This document shows, one piece after another, positions 1-6,489 of a stretch of DNA of 7,775 nt. The position numbers and the translations under genes are program-made. The stretch is from positions 1 to 7,775 of the forward strand of contig PNBM01000041.1 of the NCBI GenBank assembly GCA_003135995.1. Direction: 5' to 3'. How positions within the stretch are numbered: the first letter of the stretch is position 1; every line of letters begins with the position of its first letter. The DNA comes from Ignavibacteriota bacterium (lineage in GTDB: Bacteria > Bacteroidota > Ignavibacteria > Tepidaquicellales > Tepidaquicellaceae). The notes below the pieces were generated by a model that had not been told where the DNA came from, did no database searches, and was given only the letters and a program-made list of their open reading frames with translations.

Positions 1-21
1 AACTTTATGAACTTTATAAAC

Positions 22-1431
22 TTAAGCTATCGGCGCAAATTTCGCCGTGAAATGTTTGAGGAATTTCGGTGATTCCGTTATTTTGATTCCTTTTATTTTC
101 TTCTTATAATCATTGATTTCCCACATTATTTCGGCGACATAATCTATATGACTTTGTGTATAAACCCTTCTTGGAATGGCAAATCTCACAAGCTCCATAT
201 CCGCAGGTGTCATTTTTCCGTTTTTATCAAATTTGCCGAACATAACGCTTCCGATTTCGACAGTTCTGATTCCTCCTGCTCTGAAAAGTTCAACTACCAG
301 TGCCTGTCCCGGATATTGTTCAGGAGGTATGTGCGGCAGAAATCCTTTTGCATCGAGATAAATTGCGTGTCCGCCGACAGGTTGTATAATAGGAATATTT
401 TTACTTAATAATTTTTCACCCAGATATTTTGTTGATGCTATTCTATAATGCAAATAATTTTCGTCTATGACTTCTTCCAGGCCCTGTGCTATCGCTTCGA
501 GGTCTCTTCCTGCCAATCCGCCATAGGTTTCGAATCCTTCGGTGATGATTATCAGATTTTTACATTGTTCGTACCACTCATCATTATTCATTGCTATAAA
601 TCCGCCGATGTTAGCAAATGCATCTTTCTTAGCACTCATAGTACAGCCATCCGTATACGAAAACATTTCATTACAAATTTCAAGTATGGATTTTTTTTCG
701 TAACCTTTCTCTCTGATTTTTATGAAATATGCATTCTCTGCAAAACGGCAGGCATCGAGGAAAAACGGAATTTTATATTTTTTACAGATTTTGCTTGTCT
801 CCCTGATATTCTGCATGGATACCGGTTGTCCGCCGCCCGCATTATTTGTTATGGTTAACATGCAAACGGGAATATTTTTTGCCCCGACTTTTTTAATAAA
901 CTCTTCAAGTTTTTTTGTATCCATATTTCCCTTGAACGGATGTAAAACCGACGGATGTTTCCCTTCCTCGATAACAAGGTCTTCAGCAATACCGCCGTTA
1001 AATTCTATATTAGCCCTTGTCGTGTCAAAATGATTATTGTTCGGAATATATTTTCCTTTTCCTGCGTTGATAAATCTTCCGTCATCATCGATTTCACTTA
1101 ACAGCTTCGTAAATAAAATTCTTTCCGCTGCTCTGCCCTGATGTACCGGAATTATGTGTTTGAAACCGAAGATTTTTTTTGTTTGTGCTTCGAATCTGAA
1201 ATAACTTTTCGAACCCGCATAAGATTCATCGCCGTCCATAATCCCTGCCCACTGTTTAGCGCTCATAGCTGATGTTCCGCTGTCCGTTAACAAATCAATC
1301 AGGACATCCTCTGCCGGAATCCGGAATGGATTATAATATGCTCTTTTCAGAATTTTTTCTCTTTCGTCTTTTGTAGTTGTCTTTACATATTCTACAGATT
1401 TAATTTTAAATGGTTCTATAATGGTTTTCAT
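22..1431 (-). CDS. tnaA: Tryptophanase (L-tryptophan indole-lyase)
   Basis: This PLP-dependent, cytosolic beta-eliminating lyase splits L-tryptophan into indole, pyruvate and ammonia. It has 469 residues (E. coli TnaA has 471) and is intact. The PLP lysine is K269 in MSAKKD. D226 and R229 in LDACRF contact the cofactor ring. Y71, R100 (HQGR), N197 (ITNNAGGGQP) and R416 (VRFAIPRR) are the conserved active-site residues. The close relative tyrosine phenol-lyase is excluded by three diagnostic positions: D136 in HFDTT (Thr in the phenol-lyase), I393 in VEIG (the phenol-lyase has the specificity Arg in MERG), and H460 in LKHFTAK (Phe in the phenol-lyase). Other stretches, such as MSAKQWAG and IPRRVYT, look phenol-lyase-like, as in many non-enterobacterial tryptophanases. 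The only ribosome-site hint is GAG just before the ATG. A 10-bp inverted repeat lies 32 bases upstream. No TnaC-like leader peptide with Trp was found in the 161-base gap. Confidence 0.95.
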   Translation of the reverse strand: MKTIIEPFKIKSVEYVKTTTKDEREKILKRAYYNPFRIPAEDVLIDLLTDSGTSAMSAKQWAGIMDGDESYAGSKSYFRFEAQTKKIFGFKHIIPVHQGRAAERILFTKLLSEIDDDGRFINAGKGKYIPNNNHFDTTRANIEFNGGIAEDLVIEEGKHPSVLHPFKGNMDTKKLEEFIKKVGAKNIPVCMLTITNNAGGGQPVSMQNIRETSKICKKYKIPFFLDACRFAENAYFIKIREKGYEKKSILEICNEMFSYTDGCTMSAKKDAFANIGGFIAMNNDEWYEQCKNLIIITEGFETYGGLAGRDLEAIAQGLEEVIDENYLHYRIASTKYLGEKLLSKNIPIIQPVGGHAIYLDAKGFLPHIPPEQYPGQALVVELFRAGGIRTVEIGSVMFGKFDKNGKMTPADMELVRFAIPRRVYTQSHIDYVAEIMWEINDYKKKIKGIKITESPKFLKHFTAKFAPIA

Positions 1432-1463
1432 CTCGTTTTATTTTAGTTTATTTGCAATTAAAA

Positions 1464-1494
1464 ATTCGATACAACATTAAGCGATGTATCGAAT
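1464..1494. promoter_or_regulatory. Perfect 10-bp inverted repeat upstream of tnaA (operator or leader hairpin)
   Basis: ATTCGATACA (1464-1473) and TGTATCGAAT (1485-1494) are exact reverse complements separated by 11 bases. The half-site centres are therefore 21 bp apart, two helical turns, as expected for a dimeric DNA-binding protein on one face of the helix. Read on the minus strand (towards tnaA), the second arm runs into a T5 stretch, so an RNA hairpin acting as an attenuator or weak terminator is the alternative. Smaller inverted repeats follow at 1496-1506 (ACATT-C-AATGT) and 1503-1519 (ATGTA/TACAT). The sequence is seen directly; the role is inferred. Confidence 0.5.
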
Positions 1495-1499
1495 AACAT

Positions 1500-1530
1500 T
1501 CAATGTATATAATCTACATTTATTATCAAA
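1500..1530 (-). promoter_or_regulatory. tnaA: Candidate tnaA promoter (Bacteroidota-like)
   Basis: On the minus strand TTTG (plus-strand 1527-1530) is followed after 19 bases by TACATTG (1501-1507). This resembles the Bacteroidota pair of a -33 TTTG and a -7 TAnnTTTG, but one T is missing from the -7 box. A start of transcription near 1493 would place the 10-bp inverted repeat right at the start site, a typical position for a repressor operator. A separate TATAAT on the minus strand at 1545-1550 lacks a good -35 partner. This is a weak call resting on consensus matching only. Confidence 0.25.
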
Positions 1531-1592
1531 CAGTTATTTTTTTGATTATATCTTAATTAAAATATTTATACCCTTTAAATAAATTTATGTCT

Positions 1593-1796
1593 CTATTTTC
1601 CGGAAACCTCTGCCTTTTTTAAAGTCGATATTCCGAAGATTGAATACAAAGGACATTTACCTGTAACCGCTGCAAAAATCGGTAATATACCGACTAATCC
1701 CCACCAGCTTTCAAAAAAGAAACCTAAAACGACTATTATTGCCAAACCAATAATAATCCTTATTATTCTATCTACTGTTCCTAAATTACATTCCAT
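1593..1796 (-). CDS. DUF2892 (YgaP transmembrane-domain-like) small inner-membrane protein
   Basis: This 67-residue protein is complete for its family. It has two predicted membrane helices, about residues 11-28 (RIIRIIIGLAIIVV...) and 31-46 (WWGLVGILPIFAAVTG), joined by a very short turn. The family signature CPLYSIFGIST begins at C48, and there is a second cysteine at C3. In E. coli YgaP this domain anchors a rhodanese. Here it stands alone, as is common, and its function is not known. It has the only well-placed, strong Shine-Dalgarno sequence in the window (AGGAGGG, 8 bases before the ATG). It lies 73 bases downstream of the methyltransferase and 161 bases upstream of tnaA on the same strand, so co-transcription is possible. 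Nothing in the sequence ties it functionally to tryptophan breakdown. Confidence 0.9.
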   Translation of the reverse strand: MECNLGTVDRIIRIIIGLAIIVVLGFFFESWWGLVGILPIFAAVTGKCPLYSIFGISTLKKAEVSGK

Positions 1797-1804
1797 AATT
1801 TTAA

Positions 1805-1811
1805 CCCTCCT
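1805..1811 (-). promoter_or_regulatory. Strong Shine-Dalgarno site for the DUF2892 gene
   Basis: The minus strand reads AGGAGGG here, ending 8 bases before the ATG at 1796. It stands out because the other genes in the window have no comparable, correctly spaced site. It supports the chosen start of this small gene. Confidence 0.75.
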
Positions 1812-1869
1812 GATTTTAAAATTATTTAATGTGTAAATTAAATTGATGCTATATCGTTATTTAAGTTTT

Positions 1870-2619
1870 TTATTTCTTTATCTTACCGAAATATATTTTC
1901 GTTTCGTATTCCATTTTAACATACCCCCCGGCATTATGTTTATCAAAAAGCTTTTTCAAATCGGTCATCATATTTTTATTATCCATGGGTAAATATGATG
2001 AAGATAGCAGTCTGCCCTTTAACCCGGTAAAATCAAAAATCTGATAATTATCAAAACTTGCAAACTTAAAATTTTTAACTCCGTATAATTTATTGAAATC
2101 CTTATTAACGAGATTTTCGTGTTTTACTTCATCAAAATCAGTACCGAATTTTATCAATAATTTTTCATATCCTGTCATAAATGGTGAAGCGTCCTTAACC
2201 CTTTCATTCCAGACGAGCACAACATATCCGTCGGGTTTTAGAATTCTGATGAACTCTTTTTTTGCTTCAGCATTATTAAACCAGTGAAATGCCTGTCCGG
2301 ATGTAATCATATCGACGCTCTCATCCGCGAGTGTTGTATTCTCCGCTGTTCCTTTTATGCTTACGAAGTTAATAAAATCTTTAAGCAATACTTCGTCCGC
2401 CATTCTCATTTCATCGTTCGGCTCTACACCGTAAACAAGATTGTCATTTCCCAGAAATAATTTCGAGAGCAATCCCGTTCCCGACCCTATATCTGCAATA
2501 TCTTTTTGAGGCTCGAAACCGATTTCGTTTTCAAGAAGTCTTAATATAGATGCGGGATATCCGGGTCTGTATTTTGCATAATTCGAAACTCTGTTTGAAA
2601 ATCTTGTTATCGATTTCAT
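1870..2619 (-). CDS. Class I SAM-dependent methyltransferase
   Basis: This is a 249-residue soluble methyltransferase of the Methyltransf_11 type, substrate unknown. Motif I is IADIGSGTG (residues 41-49), which binds S-adenosylmethionine. The acidic residue ending the second strand is E66 in GVEPND. GTAENTTLADESVD covers residues 90-103, and QAFHWF at 109-114 is typical of the trans-aconitate methyltransferase-like subgroup. The family's usual N-terminus, RFSNRVxNYxKYRPGYP, begins right after the start chosen here. An in-frame ATG 32 codons further upstream exists, but it would make the protein overlap the reductase gene by 92 bases and adds residues with no family match. The start used lies 4 bases after the reductase stop, which indicates one operon with coupled translation. 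No Shine-Dalgarno site is visible. Naming a substrate from sequence alone would be guesswork. Confidence 0.88.
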   Translation of the reverse strand: MKSITRFSNRVSNYAKYRPGYPASILRLLENEIGFEPQKDIADIGSGTGLLSKLFLGNDNLVYGVEPNDEMRMADEVLLKDFINFVSIKGTAENTTLADESVDMITSGQAFHWFNNAEAKKEFIRILKPDGYVVLVWNERVKDASPFMTGYEKLLIKFGTDFDEVKHENLVNKDFNKLYGVKNFKFASFDNYQIFDFTGLKGRLLSSSYLPMDNKNMMTDLKKLFDKHNAGGYVKMEYETKIYFGKIKK

Positions 2620-2623
2620 ACAA

Positions 2624-3340
2624 TTAAAATTTTTCGAGTTTAATTTTATCCGCGCTAACTTCGAGCCCGAGTAAAATTTGCTCCATTGCATCGACCATTT
2701 GCGGAGGTCCGACAATATAATAAATCGGGGCTTTTACATCGGGAATGTATTTTACAATCATATCCCTGTTGATATAGCCAAATTTATATTTCCAGTTCTT
2801 ATCATTCACATCATCTATTGTCGGAATGAATTTAAAATCCGGATAATCTTTTGCCCAGATTTCAAATTCATTAAGGAAAGCCATAGATTCGGAATCGGGA
2901 TTCGAAAAAAACAAATAAGCCTTGTAAGGCAAATTCGATTCAACAATATATTCAACCATACAACGAACGGGCGTTATCCCTATTCCTCCGATTAGAAATA
3001 CTGCCGGAATTTTAGAATCTTTATGAAGAACGGTATTTCCTCCCGGTTCACCTATTGAAGCCTTTGACCCCATCGGAAGTTCTAAAATATTTTTATTGAA
3101 TGCGGAATCGAGAGCTCTGGTTGTAAACATCAGATAATCTTTTTGGGGAGAGGAACAAATTGAAAAGAGTCTTGAATTTCCCTCTGCATCATTGTAAACA
3201 GGTTCTAAAAGCGTAATCTGTGCATATTGTCCGGGTTCGAATTCGTATCCTGTTCCCGTTTTGTCGAACCACATTGCGAGTGTATTTTTGTTTATCTTCT
3301 TTCTATCTTTAAGCCTGATAATTTTTTCCTGCATATGCAT
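2624..3340 (-). CDS. FAD-dependent NAD(P)H oxidoreductase, ferredoxin-NADP reductase fold
   Basis: This 238-residue soluble flavoprotein should carry electrons between NAD(P)H and a partner redox protein. The N-terminal half is the FAD-binding beta-barrel, with the flavin motif RLFS at residues 57-60 (the RxYS position, Phe replacing Tyr). The C-terminal half is the NAD(P)-binding fold, with GGIGITPVR at 118-126 and GPPQMV at 211-216. The protein ends in LEKF without the [2Fe-2S] ferredoxin domain that many relatives carry, so any iron-sulfur or other partner must be a separate protein. None is encoded next to it. The start may be the first ATG or the one two codons later; neither has a Shine-Dalgarno site. 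It is first in a minus-strand operon with the methyltransferase and is divergent from the TrmB-like regulator. NADH versus NADPH preference cannot be decided here. Confidence 0.88.
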   Translation of the reverse strand: MHMQEKIIRLKDRKKINKNTLAMWFDKTGTGYEFEPGQYAQITLLEPVYNDAEGNSRLFSICSSPQKDYLMFTTRALDSAFNKNILELPMGSKASIGEPGGNTVLHKDSKIPAVFLIGGIGITPVRCMVEYIVESNLPYKAYLFFSNPDSESMAFLNEFEIWAKDYPDFKFIPTIDDVNDKNWKYKFGYINRDMIVKYIPDVKAPIYYIVGPPQMVDAMEQILLGLEVSADKIKLEKF

Positions 3341-3621
3341 TAGATGTTTTTAATAAATATCATGTCAACATAGTAAATTTTTTTGCATACTTAAATTCAG
3401 TTTTAAAGTACTTCGTCAATGATAATTAGATGTAACTATTCATATATTTTGAGAATATACTAACTAAAATATTCGAATAAGATTTCCTAAAGATGTAATT
3501 TTTGCTGAATTTCTGCTTTTTATTAAAGAGACTTCCCTTATTATAGAATTGATGAAGAATAAAAATTATTTTATTTTATTGTTACCCGAAGATGGGGTTT
3601 TAAATAATAAATATTTGAACT
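3341..3621. other. Divergent intergenic region, reductase operon / trmB-like gene
   Basis: These 281 very AT-rich bases must hold promoters for both directions. A perfect TTGACA occurs on the minus strand but sits too close to the reductase ATG to have a proper -10 box. An imperfect Bacteroidota-like -7 box, TAATTTTTG, lies at 3496-3504 on the plus strand, with one base too many. GAATAT (3453-3458) and ATATTC (3469-3474) form a 6-bp inverted repeat, followed by the palindrome ATTCGAAT (3471-3478), which shares ATTCGA with the repeat upstream of tnaA. No RNA gene or small ORF was recognised. Confidence 0.4.
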
Positions 3622-4455
3622 ATGCGATACGAATTTAAAAGATATATAGAAAAATTTCTTGAATTAGGGCTAACCGAAAGGGAAACAAAAATTTACATAG
3701 AACTTCTTTCGAAAAGAAATTTTACAAGTTCGGAATTGCAGAAATCTGCGGGCATTCCCAGAACAAAAATTTACGAAGTCCTGTTAAAATTAATCGACAG
3801 GGGCATATGCACTACACGCCAGGCGGGCAAAGTAAAATATTACGAAGCAGTAGAACCCAAAAAAGCCCTGCACAAAATTTTAGAAGACTACAAAAATAAT
3901 TACCAGGACGAATTAGAAAAGAAAAAAATATTAACCGAAAAACTGGCGGGTGTTTTCAATCCCGTTTACGAAAAAAATAAAAACTTCATCAATCCTATCG
4001 AATTCGTTGAAGTAATTAAAGATAAAGACCAGGCTCAGAAAAGAATCCTTCTTGCATTTCAGAATGCGAAAAAGGAAGTTTTATCTTTTGTTAAAGGACC
4101 TTACGTTTGTGATACCACTTCACGCGTAAAACAACAGGTTCGTGAAGAAAAAAAGCTGTTGAAGCGCGGCGTGGCGTACAGGAAAATTTATGAATCGGGC
4201 GAACTCGAAGGTCAGGAGTGGCTTATAGACCAGTTCAAACCTCTCTCCAAATTGGGAACGAAATTAAGAAGTATAAATGCTGTGCCGATTAAGATGGTTG
4301 TTTACGATAACGATATGGTTTTTTTTCCTTTGCAGGATGTAATCAAGAATCCTAACGAACTCACATTGGTAATTTTACAGCATAAAGAAATGGTTTCGGC
4401 TTGCAAAATTTTATTTGATCATCTCTGGCATATATCCAAGCCGTTGAAAATATAA
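3622..4455 (+). CDS. TrmB-family transcriptional regulator
   Basis: This is a 277-residue DNA-binding regulator. Residues 15-62 form the TrmB-type winged helix-turn-helix: LGLTERETKIYIELL, then SSELQKSAGIP, then the recognition helix PRTKIYEVLLKLIDRG. Residues about 80-112 are charged and helical, probably a coiled-coil dimerisation segment. Residues about 126-275 form the C-terminal effector domain of the phospholipase-D-like type seen in bacterial TrmB relatives, with the characteristic VPIKMVVYDNDMVFFPL at 221-237. TrmB proteins best known from archaea bind sugars. The ligand here is not predictable. It lies between the reductase operon (divergent) and alanine aminotransferase (same strand, separated by a terminator), so it may control either or itself. 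There is no Shine-Dalgarno site; the start is the first in-frame ATG and gives the normal family N-terminus. Confidence 0.85.
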   Translation: MRYEFKRYIEKFLELGLTERETKIYIELLSKRNFTSSELQKSAGIPRTKIYEVLLKLIDRGICTTRQAGKVKYYEAVEPKKALHKILEDYKNNYQDELEKKKILTEKLAGVFNPVYEKNKNFINPIEFVEVIKDKDQAQKRILLAFQNAKKEVLSFVKGPYVCDTTSRVKQQVREEKKLLKRGVAYRKIYESGELEGQEWLIDQFKPLSKLGTKLRSINAVPIKMVVYDNDMVFFPLQDVIKNPNELTLVILQHKEMVSACKILFDHLWHISKPLKI

Positions 4456-4503
4456 ATCGTAAAATTCTAAATTCGAAAATTTGTAGAATTCTGCTTTGTG
4501 TAA

Positions 4504-4531
4504 CTCAACATTTATGTTGAGCCTTTTCTGT
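4504..4531 (+). terminator. Intrinsic terminator after the trmB-like gene
   Basis: CTCAACAT (4504-4511) and ATGTTGAG (4514-4521) form a perfect 8-bp stem with a two-base loop, followed by CCTTTTCTGTTTT. It lies 48 bases after the stop codon. The T-tract is interrupted, so termination may be partial. An AT-rich imperfect hairpin (4463-4490) precedes it. Confidence 0.65.
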
Positions 4532-4581
4532 TTTGAATTTTTAAATAAATATCGAAACGAATGTTCCCCTCCCTTTCTGAC

Positions 4582-4612
4582 TTTAAAAGATATTTCATAT
4601 AGATTAAGTTTG
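4582..4612 (+). promoter_or_regulatory. Candidate Bacteroidota-type promoter of the aminotransferase gene
   Basis: TAAGTTTG (4605-4612) matches the Bacteroidota -7 box TAnnTTTG exactly, and TTTA (4582-4585) sits 19 bases upstream, near the -33 TTTG. Transcription would begin around 4619, giving a leader of about 20 bases. The position just downstream of a terminator and upstream of a gene supports it. The -33 match is three of four. Confidence 0.4.
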
Positions 4613-4638
4613 TATATATAAAACTTTAAACTTTTTTT

Positions 4639-6060
4639 ATGATAAATATTAAAGATATAAATACACATTTAATCGAGGCTCAGTATGCCGTACGCGGGAA
4701 AATCGTTATCAGGGCGCAGGAGCTTGAAGCGCAGGGCAAGAGAATTATTTATTGCAACATAGGCAATCCTCAGGCATTAAAACAAAAACCATTGACTTAC
4801 ATCAGGCAGGTTTTAAGCCTTCTCGAATATCCTGAGTTGATTAATAATCCCGAAATAGCAAAGACTTATCCGGCTGATTTGATTAAACGGGCTAAGCTGA
4901 TAATGGAAAAAAATCCATCCGGAACAGGTGCATATACACAAAGTGCAGGTGTGACATTTTTCAGGGAAGCAATTGCGGAATTTATAAGAAAACGTGACGG
5001 AATTCCGGCAGATAAAGATAAAATAATTCTGACCGATGGCGCAAGCAAAGGTGTTCATGCGGCGCTTACCCTTCTTTTAAAAAATCCGAATGACGGAATT
5101 ATGATTCCGATTCCGCAGTATCCTTTGTACAGTGCAACCATCACGCTTCTTGGCGGAAACCAGATCGGATATTTTCTCGATGAAAGCAATACGTGGCAGT
5201 TAAATGAAAAAATTCTTATCGAAAGCATCGAGCAGGCAATTGCAAAAGGATTAAATCCAAGGGCAATTGCTGTGATAAATCCGGGCAATCCGACGAGCGC
5301 AATACTTTCCCACGATAATATTAAAATGATAATAAATTTTGCGAAGAAATATAATCTGACGATTCTCGCAGATGAGGTTTACCAGGAAAATATTTATAAT
5401 GAAAATTTAAAGTTTTATTCTTTTGCAAAAGTACTGCACGAGATGAATGAAAAAGATATTACGCTTTTTAGTTTTCATTCTGTTTCAAAAGGATATTTTG
5501 GTGAATGCGGTCACAGGGGCGGATATTTTGAAGCAAGAAATATTCCGGCTGACGTGTTTGAACAAATTATTAAACTCCAGTCAATCGGTCTTTGCTCTAA
5601 TGTTAACGGGCAGATTGTAACATATCTTATGGTTGCTCCGCCTGTTCCGGGAGATGAATCTTACGAGCTCTTTGTAAAAGAACGTAAGGATATTATGCAC
5701 GAGCTTAAGACAAAAGCTGAAATTATTGGAAGAGAGTTGAATAAAATAGAAGGGATGTATACTGAAAATCCCGAGGGCGCGATGTATGCCTTTGTGAAGT
5801 TTGAACTTCCGCACAAAAAAGATGTAGATGTAAATTCCATGACTCCGGATGAACGCTATAAATATGAATCTAAACGCGATTCGGATTATTGCTTATCTAT
5901 GCTTGAAGAAACAGGCATTTGTGTCGTGCCCGGTTCGGGATTCGGACAGTTGCCCGGCACACTACATTTCAGAACAACATTTTTACCTCCGAGAGATGAA
6001 ATTGAGGATTTGGTTAAATTGATTAAGAAATTTCACCTGAATTATGTGAAAAATATTTAG
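4639..6060 (+). CDS. Alanine aminotransferase, eukaryotic (ALT/GPT) type
   Basis: This 473-residue, PLP-dependent class I aminotransferase interconverts alanine + 2-oxoglutarate with pyruvate + glutamate. It follows animal and plant ALT along its whole length: YAVRGKIVIRAQELE near the N-terminus, IGNPQA at 41-46, IPIPQYPLYSAT at 156-167, INPGNPT at 213-219 with N217, LADEVYQ at 243-249 with D245 and Y248, the PLP lysine K284 in HSVSKGYFGECGHRGG, LEETGICVVPGSGFGQ at 422-437, and R445 for the substrate carboxylate. This ALT form is distinct from the shorter E. coli AlaA/AlaC enzymes. No membrane segment or signal peptide is seen. It has its own promoter candidate and no Shine-Dalgarno site. It could turn pyruvate, including that released by tryptophanase, into alanine; this link is an inference from proximity and chemistry. 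Confidence 0.93.
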   Translation: MINIKDINTHLIEAQYAVRGKIVIRAQELEAQGKRIIYCNIGNPQALKQKPLTYIRQVLSLLEYPELINNPEIAKTYPADLIKRAKLIMEKNPSGTGAYTQSAGVTFFREAIAEFIRKRDGIPADKDKIILTDGASKGVHAALTLLLKNPNDGIMIPIPQYPLYSATITLLGGNQIGYFLDESNTWQLNEKILIESIEQAIAKGLNPRAIAVINPGNPTSAILSHDNIKMIINFAKKYNLTILADEVYQENIYNENLKFYSFAKVLHEMNEKDITLFSFHSVSKGYFGECGHRGGYFEARNIPADVFEQIIKLQSIGLCSNVNGQIVTYLMVAPPVPGDESYELFVKERKDIMHELKTKAEIIGRELNKIEGMYTENPEGAMYAFVKFELPHKKDVDVNSMTPDERYKYESKRDSDYCLSMLEETGICVVPGSGFGQLPGTLHFRTTFLPPRDEIEDLVKLIKKFHLNYVKNI

Positions 6061-6153
6061 TGATTTTTTTCGTTCCAAAACCCCGATAATGAATATACAC
6101 GGAGAAAGATTGAGGCGTGGAAACAAGGGTTCTGAAAATCTCTTACTGAATTT

Positions 6154-6173
6154 CCACGAGCTTCAGCTCGTGG
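6154..6173. repeat. REP-like hairpin repeat A
   Basis: CCACGAGCTTCAGCTCGTGG forms a perfect 8-bp stem (6154-6161 with 6166-6173) around TTCA, or 9 bp if the loop T-A pair closes. It shares the arms CCACGA...TCGTGG and the 20-base length with repeat C, but the inner stem differs with complementary changes on both sides. Confidence 0.75.
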
Positions 6174-6194
6174 GATTATAAAAACACAAATCCG

Positions 6195-6232
6195 GCTTTA
6201 GCCAATAAATGCAAAAAGTTTTAGGCTAAAGC
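6195..6232. repeat. REP-like hairpin repeat B
   Basis: GCTTTAGCC (6195-6203) and GGCTAAAGC (6224-6232) form a perfect 9-bp stem around a 20-base A/T-rich loop. It lies 21 bases after repeat A and 20 bases before repeat C. The bases before it, AAAAACACAAATCCG (6180-6194), recur in similar form before repeat C. Confidence 0.75.
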
Positions 6233-6252
6233 AAGAACACAAAAAATCCGAA

Positions 6253-6272
6253 CCACGACTTAAAAGTCGTGG
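6253..6272. repeat. REP-like hairpin repeat C
   Basis: CCACGACTTAAAAGTCGTGG forms a perfect 9-bp stem with a 2-base loop. It is a compensatory variant of repeat A. The preceding spacer AAGAACACAAAAAATCCG (6233-6250) resembles the spacer before repeat B. Such interspersed palindromes are often mobilised by REP-associated (IS200-like) transposases; none is encoded in this window. Confidence 0.75.
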
Positions 6273-6301
6273 CAATTGAGCAAGAATATTTTTAATATTT
6301 G

Positions 6302-6373
6302 ACGAATAATTATTTTTCCCTCCTTCCCAATCCCCGATTGGGAAGGAATCTTAAATTTTACGAATAATTATTT
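6302..6373. repeat. 12-bp palindrome framed by 14-bp direct repeats
   Basis: TCCTTCCCAATC (6321-6332) and GATTGGGAAGGA (6336-6347) form a perfect 12-bp stem around CCC. The palindrome is framed by two identical copies of ACGAATAATTATTT (6302-6315 and 6360-6373), 58 bases apart. The core AATAATTATT of those copies is itself palindromic, so they also serve as inverted repeats. The layout looks like a small palindromic insertion with a target duplication, or one period of an interspersed repeat. Confidence 0.65.
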
Positions 6374-6489
6374 CGAAAATGTTTTTGAAGTGCAGTTTTT
6401 TGGTATTTATTTTACAAAAAAAAATATTAATTTTATATTGTAATTTTTGTTTTCATAGTTTTTTCATTTTTTATTGTTCGCCTCCTTTT

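Noticed and set aside
1..18. Tandem AACTTTATG/AACTTTATA at the window edge
   Set aside because: Only two 9-base near-copies in AT-rich sequence, cut by the window edge; too little to call a repeat element.
1432..1592. TnaC-like leader peptide controlling tnaA
   Set aside because: The short minus-strand frames found (for example 13 codons and 9 codons) contain no Trp or Trp-Asn-Pro-type motif.
2620..2715. Upstream extension of the methyltransferase by 32 codons to an earlier ATG
   Set aside because: It overlaps the reductase gene by 92 bases in another frame, and the added residues do not match the family. The later ATG gives the normal RFSNR... N-terminus.
4411..4668. 85-codon minus-strand open frame across the regulator end and aminotransferase start
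   Set aside because: It overlaps two well-supported genes and a terminator hairpin, and its product looks like an unselected AT-rich translation.
6031..6070. Terminator directly at the aminotransferase end (TTTCAC/GTGAAA stem and T7 run)
   Set aside because: The stem is only 6 bp, lies inside the coding region, and is 12 bases away from the T-run, too far for an intrinsic terminator.
6089..6181. 30-codon plus-strand frame after the aminotransferase
   Set aside because: It has no ribosome site and no recognisable motif, and it reads straight through hairpin repeat A, so it is most likely chance.
6154..6373. CRISPR array
   Set aside because: The repeated units are hairpins with different sequences, the spacers between them are similar rather than unique, and no cas gene is present.
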